Below the pieces are notes generated by a model, which saw nothing but the letters and a program-made list of their open reading frames with translations, had not been told where the DNA came from and searched no databases. 64,000 nt of DNA from Helicobacter pylori. Its GTDB lineage: Bacteria; Campylobacterota; Campylobacteria; Campylobacterales; Helicobacteraceae. The stretch's first letter is position 1. Each line of letters opens with the position of its first letter. This document shows positions 36,958 through 45,539 of this stretch, piece after piece. The position numbers and the translations under genes were made by a program. Location: the NCBI RefSeq assembly GCF_001653455.1, contig NZ_CP011486.1, positions 1,488,001-1,552,000 on the forward strand, given 5' to 3'.

Positions 36958-38805
36958 TTACTTAATTTTTAAGCGATTTTTTTCCAAAGCGTTTTGAATC
37001 GCAATAGAGGGAGAGAGGTAATTGTAACGCACTAAAATTTCGGTGATTTCTTTAAAAATAGGGGCTGCAATCTTGCTGGCGTAATATTCTTCCTTGCCAT
37101 GCGAGCCTAAAATAACCACGCCGATGGTAAAAACCTGCTTTTCATCTTCAGCGAACCCAAAAAAAGAGCTGTTGTAAGACTCCGCACTATAACTCCCGTT
37201 TTTTGCCACCCTAGCGGTGCCTGTTTTGCCCCCTATGTATAGCCCTTCAAATTGAGCGTTTTTGCCGGTGCCATAACGCACCACTTTAATTAAGGTTTCT
37301 TTCATTTTTCTAGCGTTTTTTGGGCTAATGACTTGAAAGGTTGGTTTGGGGCTAGGGATGTAAATATCGCCATTAGGGGCGGTTTCTCGCTGCACTAAAT
37401 AGGGGGTAGTCAATTTGCCTTCATTAGAAAACACCGCATAAGCCCTTAAAAGCTGCAAAAAAGTTGCATTCAACCCATAGCCATAAGAGACGCTGCCCTT
37501 TAGCACTTCGCGCTTGAAAGCGGACAAAGGAGGGATTTTTCCTGTGGCTTCTAAAGACAAATCAATGCCGGTTTTTTGAGAAAATCCATAGCCTAAAAGC
37601 CCGTTATAGAAATCTTCTGGGTTGAGATTTTTGCTGATTTTTATCATGCCCACATTGCTAGATTGGATCAAAACATCTTCAACAAGGGCTTTTTTATTAG
37701 GGATAAAATCGTCTTTAATGGTGTATTTTCCTAGCTGGTAATAGCCACGATTTAAATCAATGCGCTCTTTGGGGTTGATTAAATTTTTGTCTAAAAGCAA
37801 GGAATAAACAATGGGTTTAATCGTGCTGCCCGGCTCAAAAACCTTTTCGGCAACGCTCAAATTCAAGTTTTCATAATCGCTGGTTTTAATGGTGTTAGGA
37901 TTGAAGCGATTGCTTGAAGCTAAAGATAAAATTTCCCCACTTTTAGGATTGATAATGCCCACTAAAATTTCTTTAGCCTTGAGTTTGTCTTTGGTTTTAT
38001 CTAGTAGGGTTTCAATTTCTCTTTGAAGTTTTAAAGGAATGCTCAAATACACTTCATAGCCATCAAGGCGCTCTAATTCGGTGTAAGAGTGGTTTTGAAT
38101 GAAATTAAAACTCACATCTCTTTTGCCTGTTTTTACGCCATTTTGTTGGGCTTTAAGCAAGGGGTTTTGAGATTTTTCAACGCCTTTTTTACCGGTAGTG
38201 AGAGTGAGCTTGTCTTCTTCTTTTTTTTGCACATAGCCAATGATAGGCTCTAGGCTATTTTGATAAGGATAATGCCTAGAAACGCCGCTCACTTCAATAT
38301 TTAGCCCTTGCTTTTGCCACACTTTATCGTGCGCGTCTTTGAAATTTTGAAAAACCCCAAAGGCTAAAAATTTCTTGTTCAAATCTCTAAGATTGGCGGC
38401 GGTGTTGGGCGTGAGATCATAGGCTAAAATCGTGTAGCCTTTCGTGCTGATCGCATCTTTTAGGGAGTTTTTAGGGATATTGCTATAAATAGAAAGGAAA
38501 TCAATGAAAAAATCTTCTTTATCCGGGTTTAAAAATCTCGTGTCAAAGCCCAGTTTGAAAAGGGTTTGCGAAGTGGCCAGGCTGTAGTTGTCTTGGCTAT
38601 AAATGGTCCCTCTAGTGGCAATATCTTGTTTGCTCATCACTAAAGCGGGCATGTTGGTTTGCGCAAAAAAAGCTTTTTTGAAAGCCACCATTAAGAAAAT
38701 AAAAAAAAGCAATAAAAAAACTAATGCCGTAACCGAACCCTTGTCTCTTTGGATCTTTAGGAATTGCTCGGGGTTGGAGTGGGGGTCAAGGTTATTATTA
38801 TCCAT
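36958..38805 (-). CDS. ftsI: Division-specific penicillin-binding protein FtsI (PBP3)
   Basis: Septal peptidoglycan transpeptidase, class B. The 615-residue protein has an N-terminal membrane anchor (about 27-48), a dimerisation domain and a transpeptidase domain with the active-site serine in EPGSTIKPIVYS, the second motif SSN (IQSSNVGMIK) and the KTGTARV motif near the C-terminus. The gene lies upstream of fliE in the same direction; a terminator at 38893-38942 separates them. Confidence 0.95.
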   Translation of the reverse strand: MDNNNLDPHSNPEQFLKIQRDKGSVTALVFLLLFFIFLMVAFKKAFFAQTNMPALVMSKQDIATRGTIYSQDNYSLATSQTLFKLGFDTRFLNPDKEDFFIDFLSIYSNIPKNSLKDAISTKGYTILAYDLTPNTAANLRDLNKKFLAFGVFQNFKDAHDKVWQKQGLNIEVSGVSRHYPYQNSLEPIIGYVQKKEEDKLTLTTGKKGVEKSQNPLLKAQQNGVKTGKRDVSFNFIQNHSYTELERLDGYEVYLSIPLKLQREIETLLDKTKDKLKAKEILVGIINPKSGEILSLASSNRFNPNTIKTSDYENLNLSVAEKVFEPGSTIKPIVYSLLLDKNLINPKERIDLNRGYYQLGKYTIKDDFIPNKKALVEDVLIQSSNVGMIKISKNLNPEDFYNGLLGYGFSQKTGIDLSLEATGKIPPLSAFKREVLKGSVSYGYGLNATFLQLLRAYAVFSNEGKLTTPYLVQRETAPNGDIYIPSPKPTFQVISPKNARKMKETLIKVVRYGTGKNAQFEGLYIGGKTGTARVAKNGSYSAESYNSSFFGFAEDEKQVFTIGVVILGSHGKEEYYASKIAAPIFKEITEILVRYNYLSPSIAIQNALEKNRLKIK

Positions 38806-38892
38806 AAACGCTCACTTAGAAATGGCGTAGCGTTGGAGAACGCATGGGAGTGTAAATTTTTGATGATAAAATCTATTAAAATCGGATGTAGC

Positions 38893-38942
38893 AAAAAAAG
38901 ATCGCTCTTTTAAAGAAAAAAGCCAAGCGATCATTTTAAAAA
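38893..38942 (-). terminator. Intrinsic terminator after fliE
   Basis: On the minus strand GATCGCT (38942-38936) pairs with AGCGATC (38906-38900), followed by seven T (38899-38893). It lies 15 bases past the fliE stop and separates the flagellar operon from ftsI. Confidence 0.9.
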
Positions 38943-38956
38943 ACGCTACTAAGAGA

Positions 38957-39286
38957 TCAGATCTGCGTTCTTAAAAGCTCTTTGTAAGCACTGATAGCTT
39001 TGTTACGCACTTCAAGCATGAGTTTCATGCTCGTTTCAGCCTTCCCTATGGCGATGGCCGCTTGGTGCAAATCTTTGATTTGCCCTGTCGCCATGTCCGC
39101 TAGGGCTTTATCAGACTGCTCTTGAGTGCTGTTAAGCTCATTGATAGATTGTTTTAAGAGTTTAGAAAACTCCCCACCTTTTTGTTCTTTAAAGGCACTG
39201 CTTGATTCTTCTCTTTGAGTCCTATTGTCCGTGTTAAGCTCAGAGAAAGGACTCAATAAGCTTTTATCATTGTGTATGGCTTGCAT
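38957..39286 (-). CDS. fliE: Flagellar hook-basal body protein FliE
   Basis: A 109-residue rod adaptor joining the MS ring to the proximal rod. The C-terminal domain has the FliE pattern, with ALADMATGQIKDLHQAAIA near residue 65 and an end ISAYKELLRTQI. There is no signal peptide; it is exported by the flagellar apparatus. Third gene of flgB-flgC-fliE, with a 127-base gap after flgC that holds no clear promoter. Confidence 0.95.
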   Translation of the reverse strand: MQAIHNDKSLLSPFSELNTDNRTQREESSSAFKEQKGGEFSKLLKQSINELNSTQEQSDKALADMATGQIKDLHQAAIAIGKAETSMKLMLEVRNKAISAYKELLRTQI

Positions 39287-39413
39287 AGAACCTCCTTAAG
39301 CTCTTTTTAAAAAATTTAACTTTATCAAATATTTTATTCATTTTTGTATTCTACTAATCTTTGGCTAATACTACCTAAATTTCCTTATACTACCATAAAT
39401 CGCTCTAAATTAT

Positions 39414-39899
39414 TCATGTTTGTAGCATGCCGATTGCATTTTGCGCCATGTTTTTAGCGCTTTGAAAGGCGGCAACATTAGCCTGATAGGCTCTCGTCGC
39501 TTCTACCAAGTCCGCCATTTCAACCACCGCATTCACATTGGGGTAAGCCACATAGCCTTGCGCGTTAGCGTCTGGGTGGCTTGGGTCGTATTTCATCAAA
39601 GGCTCGCTATCATCGCGCACAATCTTATCCACCACCACGCTTGTGATAGGGATTAAGGGGTTATCGTCGCCTTCATCTAAAGGGTCTTCATAGGGGATAA
39701 TTTGGTTGTTTTGCACGATTTTTTGATTCAAAATTTCATTGAAATCAAAAGCCTTAAACACCGCTTCTTGCCTCCTATAAGGGCCTCCTTCGCTCGTGCG
39801 CGTGGTGTTAGCGTTAGCGATATTAGAAGAAATCAAATTAGCCCTTAGGCGTTGGGCAGACAAGCCATAACCGCTAATATCAAAAGAAGATAAAAACAT
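39414..39899 (-). CDS. flgC: Flagellar basal-body rod protein FlgC
   Basis: Proximal rod subunit; 161 residues. N-terminal motif LRANLISSNIANANTTRTSEGG and C-terminal LVEATRAYQANVAAFQ fit the rod/hook family that builds a parallel two-helix core. It follows flgB after 14 bases on the same strand. Confidence 0.96.
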   Translation of the reverse strand: MFLSSFDISGYGLSAQRLRANLISSNIANANTTRTSEGGPYRRQEAVFKAFDFNEILNQKIVQNNQIIPYEDPLDEGDDNPLIPITSVVVDKIVRDDSEPLMKYDPSHPDANAQGYVAYPNVNAVVEMADLVEATRAYQANVAAFQSAKNMAQNAIGMLQT

Positions 39900-39913
39900 G
39901 TTTTTCCCTTAAT

Positions 39914-40336
39914 TTATAAATTCTTACTAGAATCAATGGCGTAATTCACGATGCCTCGATACTTTTTTAACGCTGAACTCAAGGCTAAATACATGGTAGA
40001 GTTTTTACCCATTTCGCTCGTTTCAATGTCTAAATCCACGCTGTTGCCGTCATTTTTAGCCAAATGCCCATCTCTAAAAAAAAGGCTCGCCCCATCATTT
40101 ATACTATTTTCAAAGTCTAAATGTCTAGGGTTAGTGTGGGCTAAAGGCAAAACTTTACTAGATTGGTTTTCAAAAATTTCTGCTTTTTTCTTCGCTAAAA
40201 CGCTTTCAAAATCCAAATCCTTTGCCCTGTAAAAGGGGGTATCCACATTAGCGATGTTAGAAGCGATCATATCTTGCCTTAAAGCCCTATAATCTAGCGC
40301 TTTATACACCAATCCAAACGCTTTAGAAAAATCCAT
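39914..40336 (-). CDS. flgB: Flagellar basal-body rod protein FlgB
   Basis: Proximal rod protein, 140 residues from the ATG at 40336 (AAAGGGG ribosome-binding site); a longer frame to 40399 has no start signal. It begins with MDFSKAFGLVYKALDYRA and has MIASNIANVDTPFYRA, the rod/hook N-terminal motif. In H. pylori flgB is in the class 2, RpoN-dependent set. The sigma54 promoter seen at 40371-40388 agrees. The operon is flgB-flgC-fliE. Confidence 0.95.
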   Translation of the reverse strand: MDFSKAFGLVYKALDYRALRQDMIASNIANVDTPFYRAKDLDFESVLAKKKAEIFENQSSKVLPLAHTNPRHLDFENSINDGASLFFRDGHLAKNDGNSVDLDIETSEMGKNSTMYLALSSALKKYRGIVNYAIDSSKNL

Positions 40337-40370
40337 CAAAACCCCTTTTAAACCCTTTAGACTCTTAAAT

Positions 40371-40388
40371 ATGCAAAAATTATTCCAA
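40371..40388 (-). promoter_or_regulatory. Sigma54 (RpoN) promoter for flgB-flgC-fliE
   Basis: On the minus strand TTGGAATAATTTTTGCAT has the -24 GG and -12 GC exactly 10 bases apart, which is the sigma54 spacing. The -12 GC (40374-40373) is about 37 bases before the flgB ATG. This fits the known RpoN/FlgR control of middle flagellar genes in H. pylori. Confidence 0.85.
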
Positions 40389-40523
40389 AACCCGCTCATT
40401 GCCTCTAAAGAGTGCAGTTGATTAAAATGTAGCCATAAGCCAATTCACACTTATTATAGTGTAAAATATCTCTAAAACACCTTAAGATAACACCCATTTA
40501 AAACCTAAAGTAAGGAAATCCTA

Positions 40524-41690
40524 ATGACTACAGATAGAAACCTGTTTTTTTGCACTTCGCTATTGATCTTTTTAGGGGTGTTGATGAGCTATTCGCTCTC
40601 CACTTACACCACAGTAGTGTTGTATCATTATGGGGAATTCCATTTTTTTATACGCCAGCTTGTGAGCGCGATCATAGGGATTGTTGTGATGTGGGGGTTG
40701 TCTAGGGTCGATCCTAAAAAATGGTTCAGCCCTTTAGGGTTTTCGCTCCTTTTTATCCCGCCATTACTCATCATTGCCATGCCTGTTTTGCCTGAAAGCC
40801 TTTCTAGTAGCGCAGGGGGAGCGAAGCGCTGGATCCGTTTGGGGTTTTTCTCTCTAGCGCCTTTGGAGTTTTTAAAAATTGGTTTTACCTTTTTTCTTGC
40901 ATGGAGTTTGTCTCGCACCTTTGTAGCCAAAAAAAGGATCAATGTCAAAGAAGAACTCATCACTTTTGTGCCTTATTCGTTTGTGTTTATGGCATTAGCG
41001 CTTGGGGTGGGGGTTTTGCAAAATGATTTGGGGCAGATTGTTCTTTTAGGGGCGGTTTTAGTCGTGTTGTTAGTCTTTTCTGGGGGTAGCACGCATTTGG
41101 TTGGTTTGATTGTTTCAGGGGCGTTTGCGATTAGCGTTTTAGCGATTGTTACGAGCGCTCATAGGATTTTACGCCTAAAATTGTGGTGGTCTAATTTGCA
41201 AAATTCGCTTTTCACGCTTTTGCCGGACAAATTAGCCAACGCTCTTAAAATAAGCGACTTGCCCGAATCCTATCAAGTCTTTCATGCGAGTAACGCCATG
41301 CATAATGGGGGGTTACTGGGTCAAGGGCTTGGGCTAGGGCAAATCAAGCTCGGGTTTTTAAGCGAAGTGCATACGGATATGGTCTTAGCCGGGATCGCCG
41401 AAGAATGGGGGTTTTTGGGGTTATGCGTGTGTTTTATTTTGTTTTCTATTTTGATTGTTTTGATTTTTAGGATCGCCAATCGCCTGAAAGAGCCAAAATA
41501 CTCGTTGTTTTGCGTGGGTGTGGTGTTGCTTTTAGGGTTTTCTTTGGTGATTAATGCTTTTGGGGTGGGTGGGATTTTTCCGGTTAAAGGCCTTGCGGTG
41601 CCGTTTTTGAGCTATGGAGGGAGTTCGCTTTTAGCGAATTGTATCGCTATAGGGATGGTTTTAAGCCTAGTGCAATACACCAAGAGCTAA
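40524..41690 (+). CDS. ftsW: SEDS peptidoglycan glycosyltransferase FtsW/RodA
   Basis: A 388-residue SEDS-family polymerase of lipid II with ten membrane helices. Recognisable parts are AGGAKRWIRLG, LGVGVLQNDLGQIVLLGAV near residue 160 (catalytic Asp region), HTDMVLAGIAEEWGFLGL, and the C-terminal PVKGLAVPFLSYGGSSL. FtsW and RodA are hard to tell apart without the neighbours. It stands close to ftsI, supporting FtsW. Divergent from flgB; ends 5 bases from the truncated ceuE. Confidence 0.9.
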   Translation: MTTDRNLFFCTSLLIFLGVLMSYSLSTYTTVVLYHYGEFHFFIRQLVSAIIGIVVMWGLSRVDPKKWFSPLGFSLLFIPPLLIIAMPVLPESLSSSAGGAKRWIRLGFFSLAPLEFLKIGFTFFLAWSLSRTFVAKKRINVKEELITFVPYSFVFMALALGVGVLQNDLGQIVLLGAVLVVLLVFSGGSTHLVGLIVSGAFAISVLAIVTSAHRILRLKLWWSNLQNSLFTLLPDKLANALKISDLPESYQVFHASNAMHNGGLLGQGLGLGQIKLGFLSEVHTDMVLAGIAEEWGFLGLCVCFILFSILIVLIFRIANRLKEPKYSLFCVGVVLLLGFSLVINAFGVGGIFPVKGLAVPFLSYGGSSLLANCIAIGMVLSLVQYTKS

Positions 41691-41695
41691 AAATA

Positions 41696-42295
41696 TTAGC
41701 CCTTTTTTAAAAATTCCACGCCCTTTTTCTTTTTGACGCCCTTCAAACGCTCAGCAATAAAATCCAAAGTTTCTTGCATTTTGGCGAATTTTTTAGAAGC
41801 GTCAATTTCTAAGACTCTCGCTTGAGCTTGCATAGCTTGCATGGCCTCTGCAATCGTTGTCTCTTGGAAAGAAAGGAATGAAATGCCAAATTTTTTCGCA
41901 TGCTCTACCGCTTTAGGGTTGCCCACAAAGGTTACCACAAGATCAGGGCTAAGTTTTTTTAAAAGCTCTACATTCAGTGCGGCTGTATGATCGGTGCTCA
42001 TGCGTTTGATGCGTTTGAGATCTTCGCCTTTGAGAGTGGCTTTAACAATATCATCTCTAAAAGCGTAATCCGAAACGCCTACGACCCGATTCCAAGCATT
42101 CAGCATGGCAGGCACTTCTACATAACTGCCTATATAGGCTATTTTAGAGATGGGAAGTTTTATGGTTTGCTCCCCAAAGTAATCTTTGACTTTGACTTCT
42201 TGAGCTGCAGCGTTAGCCACATTCAACAATAATGAAGCGACAAGCACGCCTAAAGAATAAGAGATGAAGGCTTTTTTGAAACGAGTAACTAACAT
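41696..42295 (-). pseudogene. ceuE: CeuE periplasmic binding protein copy A, C-terminal half missing
   Basis: Class III periplasmic binding protein of metal/siderophore or cobalamin uptake. From memory, full H. pylori CeuE is about 333 residues; this copy has only 199 and stops shortly after KKKKGVE, where the second lobe should begin. The N-terminal part is good: signal peptide MLVTRFKKAFISYSLGVLVAS with a cleavable region near residue 33, then KVKDYFGEQTIKLP and SPDLVVTFVGNPKAVEHAKKFG. It ends in FLKKG*. The minus-strand sequence after the stop resembles the sequence downstream of copy B. A two-lobe fold cannot form without the second lobe, so it is probably non-functional. Confidence 0.85.
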
Positions 42296-42324
42296 AGCGA
42301 TCCTTTTGTATGATTTATAAAGCG

Positions 42325-42370
42325 ATTATAACACCATTAAGAAAATAACAATAGTAAAAATGAAACTATT
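42325..42370 (-). promoter_or_regulatory. Promoter and palindromic operator for ceuE copy A
   Basis: TATAAT -10 at 42325-42330 on the minus strand, and an inverted repeat AATAGT (42350-42355) with ACTATT (42365-42370) 20 bases upstream. NikR is known to control ceuE in H. pylori, and the arm spacing is like a NikR or Fur site. I cannot tell which. Confidence 0.5.
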
Positions 42371-42410
42371 TTTCATAAAATTTTAAAAAGAATAAAGAGA
42401 GGGTTTTAGT

Positions 42411-42435
42411 TGCTAGGCTTGTTCTAAACCTAGCA
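42411..42435. other. Stem-loop between the two ceuE copies
   Basis: Perfect 7-base arms TGCTAGG (42411-42417) and CCTAGCA (42429-42435), 11-base loop. It lies between the end of copy B and the promoter of copy A on the minus strand, so it may end copy B transcription, but no T run follows. Confidence 0.45.
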
Positions 42436-42492
42436 TAATCCACCAAGAGTTAAAGAGCGTTTAGCCCCTTTTTAAAAAATCAATGCCAAAGA

Positions 42493-43080
42493 TTAATGCC
42501 AAAGCTCCACGCCCTTTTTCTTTTTGACATTTTTCAAACGATCAGCAATAAAATCCAAAGTTTCTTGCATTTTGGCAAGCTTTTTAGAAGCATCAACTTC
42601 TAAGGCTTTGGCTTGAGCGTCAATATCTTCCATGACTTCTGCAATGGTTTTTTCTTGGAAAGAAAGGAATGAAATCCCAAATTTTTTCGCATGCTCTACC
42701 GCTTTAGGGTTACCCACAAAGGTTACCACAAGATCAGGGCTAAGTTTTTTTAAAAGCTCTACATTCAGTGCAGCCACATGATCACTGCTCATGGGTTTAA
42801 TGCGTTCAGGATCTTTAAGGGTGGCTTTAACAATATCGGATTTAAAAGCGTAATCTGAAATGCCTACGACCCTATCCCAAGTATTGAACATAGCAGGCAC
42901 TTCTGCAAAGCTACCCAAGTAGATTATTTTGGAAACAGGAAGCTTTATGGTTTGCTCCCCAAAGTAATCTTTAACCTTGACTTCTTGTGCTGAAGCGTTA
43001 CACACATTCAACAATAATGAAGCGACAAGCACGCCTAAAGAATAAGAAATGAAGGCCTTTTTAAAGCGAGTGACTAACAT
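42493..43080 (-). pseudogene. ceuE: CeuE periplasmic binding protein copy B, C-terminal half missing
   Basis: Second tandem CeuE, 195 residues. Nearly the same as copy A through KKKKGVE, then directly LWH and stop. In full-length CeuE, as I recall it, the last residues are a similar ...PFLWH, so this looks like an internal deletion joining the first half to the original stop. Signal peptide MLVTRFKKAFISYSLGVLVAS is intact. The bases after the stop (GGCATTAATC, then TTTTTTAAAAAGGGGC) are like those after copy A. Both copies lost the same C-terminal lobe. Confidence 0.85.
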
Positions 43081-43109
43081 AGCGATCCTTTTGTATGATT
43101 TATAAAGCG

Positions 43110-43165
43110 ATTATAACATTAACTTTAAGAAAATAAAAAAATAAAATAGTAAAAATGAAACTATT
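43110..43165 (-). promoter_or_regulatory. Promoter and palindromic operator for ceuE copy B
   Basis: A near-identical copy of the region ahead of copy A: TATAAT at 43110-43115 and AATAGT/ACTATT at 43145-43150/43160-43165. The spacing differs by a few bases. Confidence 0.5.
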
Positions 43166-43220
43166 TTTCACAAAATCCTAAAATTTAAAAGAAAATATCT
43201 CTTCATTAACTTTTTAAGAA

Positions 43221-43259
43221 TATACTCCACCATGTTTCCGCTAATTAAGTGGAAAACAT
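43221..43259 (+). promoter_or_regulatory. Candidate promoter and palindrome for tsaA/ahpC
   Basis: TATACT at 43221-43226 as -10, then an imperfect inverted repeat ATGTTTCC (43232-43239) and GGAAAACAT (43251-43259) around the likely transcription start, giving a leader of about 90 bases. Confidence 0.45.
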
Positions 43260-43325
43260 ATTGAATTAAATCTAGTTAGGTTTAATTTTGATTCACAAAA
43301 TTTTAATAACACTAAGGAGTTATAC

Positions 43326-43922
43326 ATGTTAGTTACAAAACTTGCCCCCGATTTTAAAGCGCCTGCTGTTTTAGGAAACAATGAGGTTGATGAACACTTT
43401 GAGCTTTCTAAAAATTTAGGTAAGAGCGGTGCGATTCTTTTCTTTTGGCCAAAAGATTTTACTTTTGTATGTCCTACAGAAATCATTGCGTTTGATAAAA
43501 GAGTGAAAGACTTCCAAGAAAAAGGCTTTAATGTGATTGGCGTGTCTATTGATAGCGAACAAGTGCATTTTGCATGGAAAAATACCCCTGTAGAAAAAGG
43601 CGGTATTGGTCAAGTAACTTTCCCCATGGTGGCTGATATTACTAAGAGCATTTCTAGAGACTATGATGTGCTGTTTGAAGAAGCGATCGCTTTGAGAGGA
43701 GCTTTCTTGATTGACAAAAACATGAAAGTAAGGCATGCGGTAATCAACGACTTACCACTAGGTAGGAATGCCGATGAAATGCTTCGCATGGTAGATGCTC
43801 TCCTACACTTTGAAGAACATGGTGAAGTGTGCCCAGCAGGCTGGAGAAAAGGCGATAAAGGTATGAAAGCTACCCATAAAGGCGTTGCAGAATATCTTAA
43901 AGAAAATTCCATTAATCTTTAA
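43326..43922 (+). CDS. tsaA: Alkyl hydroperoxide reductase AhpC / peroxiredoxin TsaA
   Basis: A 2-Cys peroxiredoxin that reduces peroxides and protects H. pylori from oxidative stress, and can act as a chaperone at high molecular weight. The 198-residue protein has the peroxidatic Cys in DFTFVCPTEI near residue 49 and the resolving Cys in EVCPAGWRKG near 170. Both cysteines are present. Strong AAGGAG ribosome-binding site 8 bases before the ATG. Possible short stem-loop follows the stop but is weak. Confidence 0.97.
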   Translation: MLVTKLAPDFKAPAVLGNNEVDEHFELSKNLGKSGAILFFWPKDFTFVCPTEIIAFDKRVKDFQEKGFNVIGVSIDSEQVHFAWKNTPVEKGGIGQVTFPMVADITKSISRDYDVLFEEAIALRGAFLIDKNMKVRHAVINDLPLGRNADEMLRMVDALLHFEEHGEVCPAGWRKGDKGMKATHKGVAEYLKENSINL

Positions 43923-44067
43923 TGGTTTAATCCGCTGTTCGATCAAGAGGAACTTTGTTTTTCTTGGTTGAATCCTTTTCTTTTTATTCTTTGCCAGTTT
44001 CTAAAATTTTCGTATCGTTTTATCTTTTTATCGTTTTTGAATTAATTTTTTTAATAAAGGGTTTTTT

Positions 44068-44883
44068 ATGAATGCATTCAAGCGTATTATTTGCGTAACG
44101 GCTATTGTTTTAAGTTTTTTTAACCTCTTAGACGCCAAACACCACAAAGAAAAACAAGAAAACCACAAAATCACTCGTGAGCTTAAAGTGGGCGCTAACC
44201 CTGTGCCGCATGCGCAAATCTTGCAATCGGTTGTAGAGGATTTGAAACAAAAAGGGATCAATTTAGTGATCGTGTCTTTTACGGATTACGTGTTGCCTAA
44301 TTTAGCGCTCAATGACGGCTCTTTAGACGCGAATTATTTCCAGCACCGCCCCTATTTGGATCGGTTTAATTTGGACAGGAAAATGCATCTCGTTGGTTTA
44401 GCCAATATCCATGTAGAGCCTTTGAGATTTTATTCTCAAAAAATCACAGACATTAAAAACCTTAAAAAAGGCTCAGTGATCGCTGTGCCTAATGATCCAA
44501 GCAATCAAGGCAGAGCGTTGATTTTATTGCATAAACAAGGGCTTATCGCTCTCAAAGATCCAAGCAATTTATACGCTACGGAGTTTGATATTGTCAAAAA
44601 TCCTTACAACATTAAAATCAAGCCTTTAGAAGCTGCCTTATTGCCTAAAGTTTTAGGGGATGTGGATGGGGCTATTATCACAGGGAATTACGCTTTGCAA
44701 GCAAAACTTACTGGGGCTTTATTTTCAGAAGATAAGGACTCGCCTTATGCCAATCTTGTAGCCTCTCGTGAGGATAACGCGCAAGATGAAGCGATAAAAG
44801 CGTTGATTCAAGCCCTACAAAGCGAAAAGACTAGGAAATTTATTTTGGATACCTATAAAGGGGCGATTATCCCGGCCTTTTAA
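44068..44883 (+). CDS. metQ: MetQ/NlpA-family substrate-binding protein
   Basis: Periplasmic binding protein of the methionine-type ABC system (MetQ/NlpA family), 271 residues. The N-terminal signal (residues 1-24) is hydrophobic, with the domain starting at ELKVGANPVPHAQIL; later DGSLDANYFQHRPYLD and AVPNDPSNQGRALILLHKQGLI are family hallmarks. There is no lipobox Cys at the cleavage region, so it would be a soluble secreted form rather than a lipoprotein, unlike most MetQ. The metN-metI transporter is about 9 kb downstream, not adjacent. Ligand not proven. Confidence 0.85.
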   Translation: MNAFKRIICVTAIVLSFFNLLDAKHHKEKQENHKITRELKVGANPVPHAQILQSVVEDLKQKGINLVIVSFTDYVLPNLALNDGSLDANYFQHRPYLDRFNLDRKMHLVGLANIHVEPLRFYSQKITDIKNLKKGSVIAVPNDPSNQGRALILLHKQGLIALKDPSNLYATEFDIVKNPYNIKIKPLEAALLPKVLGDVDGAIITGNYALQAKLTGALFSEDKDSPYANLVASREDNAQDEAIKALIQALQSEKTRKFILDTYKGAIIPAF

Positions 44884-44959
44884 AAACAGCAAAAACTCGT
44901 CTTTAGCGTTTAAAATGGTTTTTTAAGTGCTAATCAAAAGTTTTATCCTAACAGCACGA

Positions 44960-45156
44960 AAAACTCTGTCCTTTAGGGCGAGAAGATGCAAGTGCATAGC
45001 CGTTAGACTACATTTAAACTAAAAGATGGCAAAATACCTTTAGTCTTTTGGTGGCAGGAACATGCAAACTTTAAAGAACAAAGCCTTTTTTCGTGTTAGT
45101 GTCCGTTGGGACGCTTTAGTTAGGAAGCCCCTTGCTTTAGAAAGGGGCGGTTTCAC
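44960..45156 (+). mobile_element. IS200/IS605-like right-end scar
   Basis: In the 656-base gap between metQ and mrdA (44884-45539) there are two hairpins with a CTTTAG loop: CTCTGTCCTTTAGGGC (44964-44979) and GCCCCTTGCTTTAGAAAGGGGC (given here as positions 45127-45148), followed by GGTTTCAC. The second resembles the right end and guide-RNA 3' region of IS200/IS605 elements with tnpB. No intact tnpA or tnpB is left. The 44884-44960 and 45298-45539 stretches show nothing else I can name. Confidence 0.45.
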
Positions 45157-45248
45157 TCTCGCTGAACATCAATTCAAAACGCTAAAAGTCTTTTTAAAAT
45201 GAAACTAAAAGGGCTTGCGTTAATCAAGCGATCATTTCTAAAAGCGTT

Positions 45249-45297
45249 ATTTCTTAAGGAGGGAATGGCGCAAAACACCCCCTTCCCCTTAAGAAAA
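45249..45297. other. Long stem-loop
   Basis: ATTTCTTAAGGAGGGAA pairs with TTCCCCTTAAGAAAAT around a GC-containing loop, with one bulge; the pairing includes AAGGAGG before an ATG at 45265 that starts a 15-codon frame. It may be a sequestered leader or a decayed terminator. Both are guesses. Confidence 0.35.
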
Positions 45298-45539
45298 TCA
45301 TTTTTGTCATAAAATCTAACAACGAAACAAAATAACCAAAATCTCATTTTTAAAATCAATATTGGATTAGAATAGAGTTAAAAATACCGCAAATCCAAAG
45401 CATAGCTAAAATTACGCTTTTAGAATTTTTTAACAAGGCTATTTTAAATCTATTAGATTGAGGGGGTTATAGAGCGATGAAACAAGTTGGCTAATGGTTT
45501 TAGCGTTTAGGGCATGCGTTTTAAAGATTTAATTTTTCA

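Noticed and set aside
45174-45359. A 61-codon minus-strand frame with a hydrophobic start in the metQ-mrdA gap
   Set aside because: No ribosome-binding site, overlaps the hairpin and IS-like scar, and the composition suggests chance coding.
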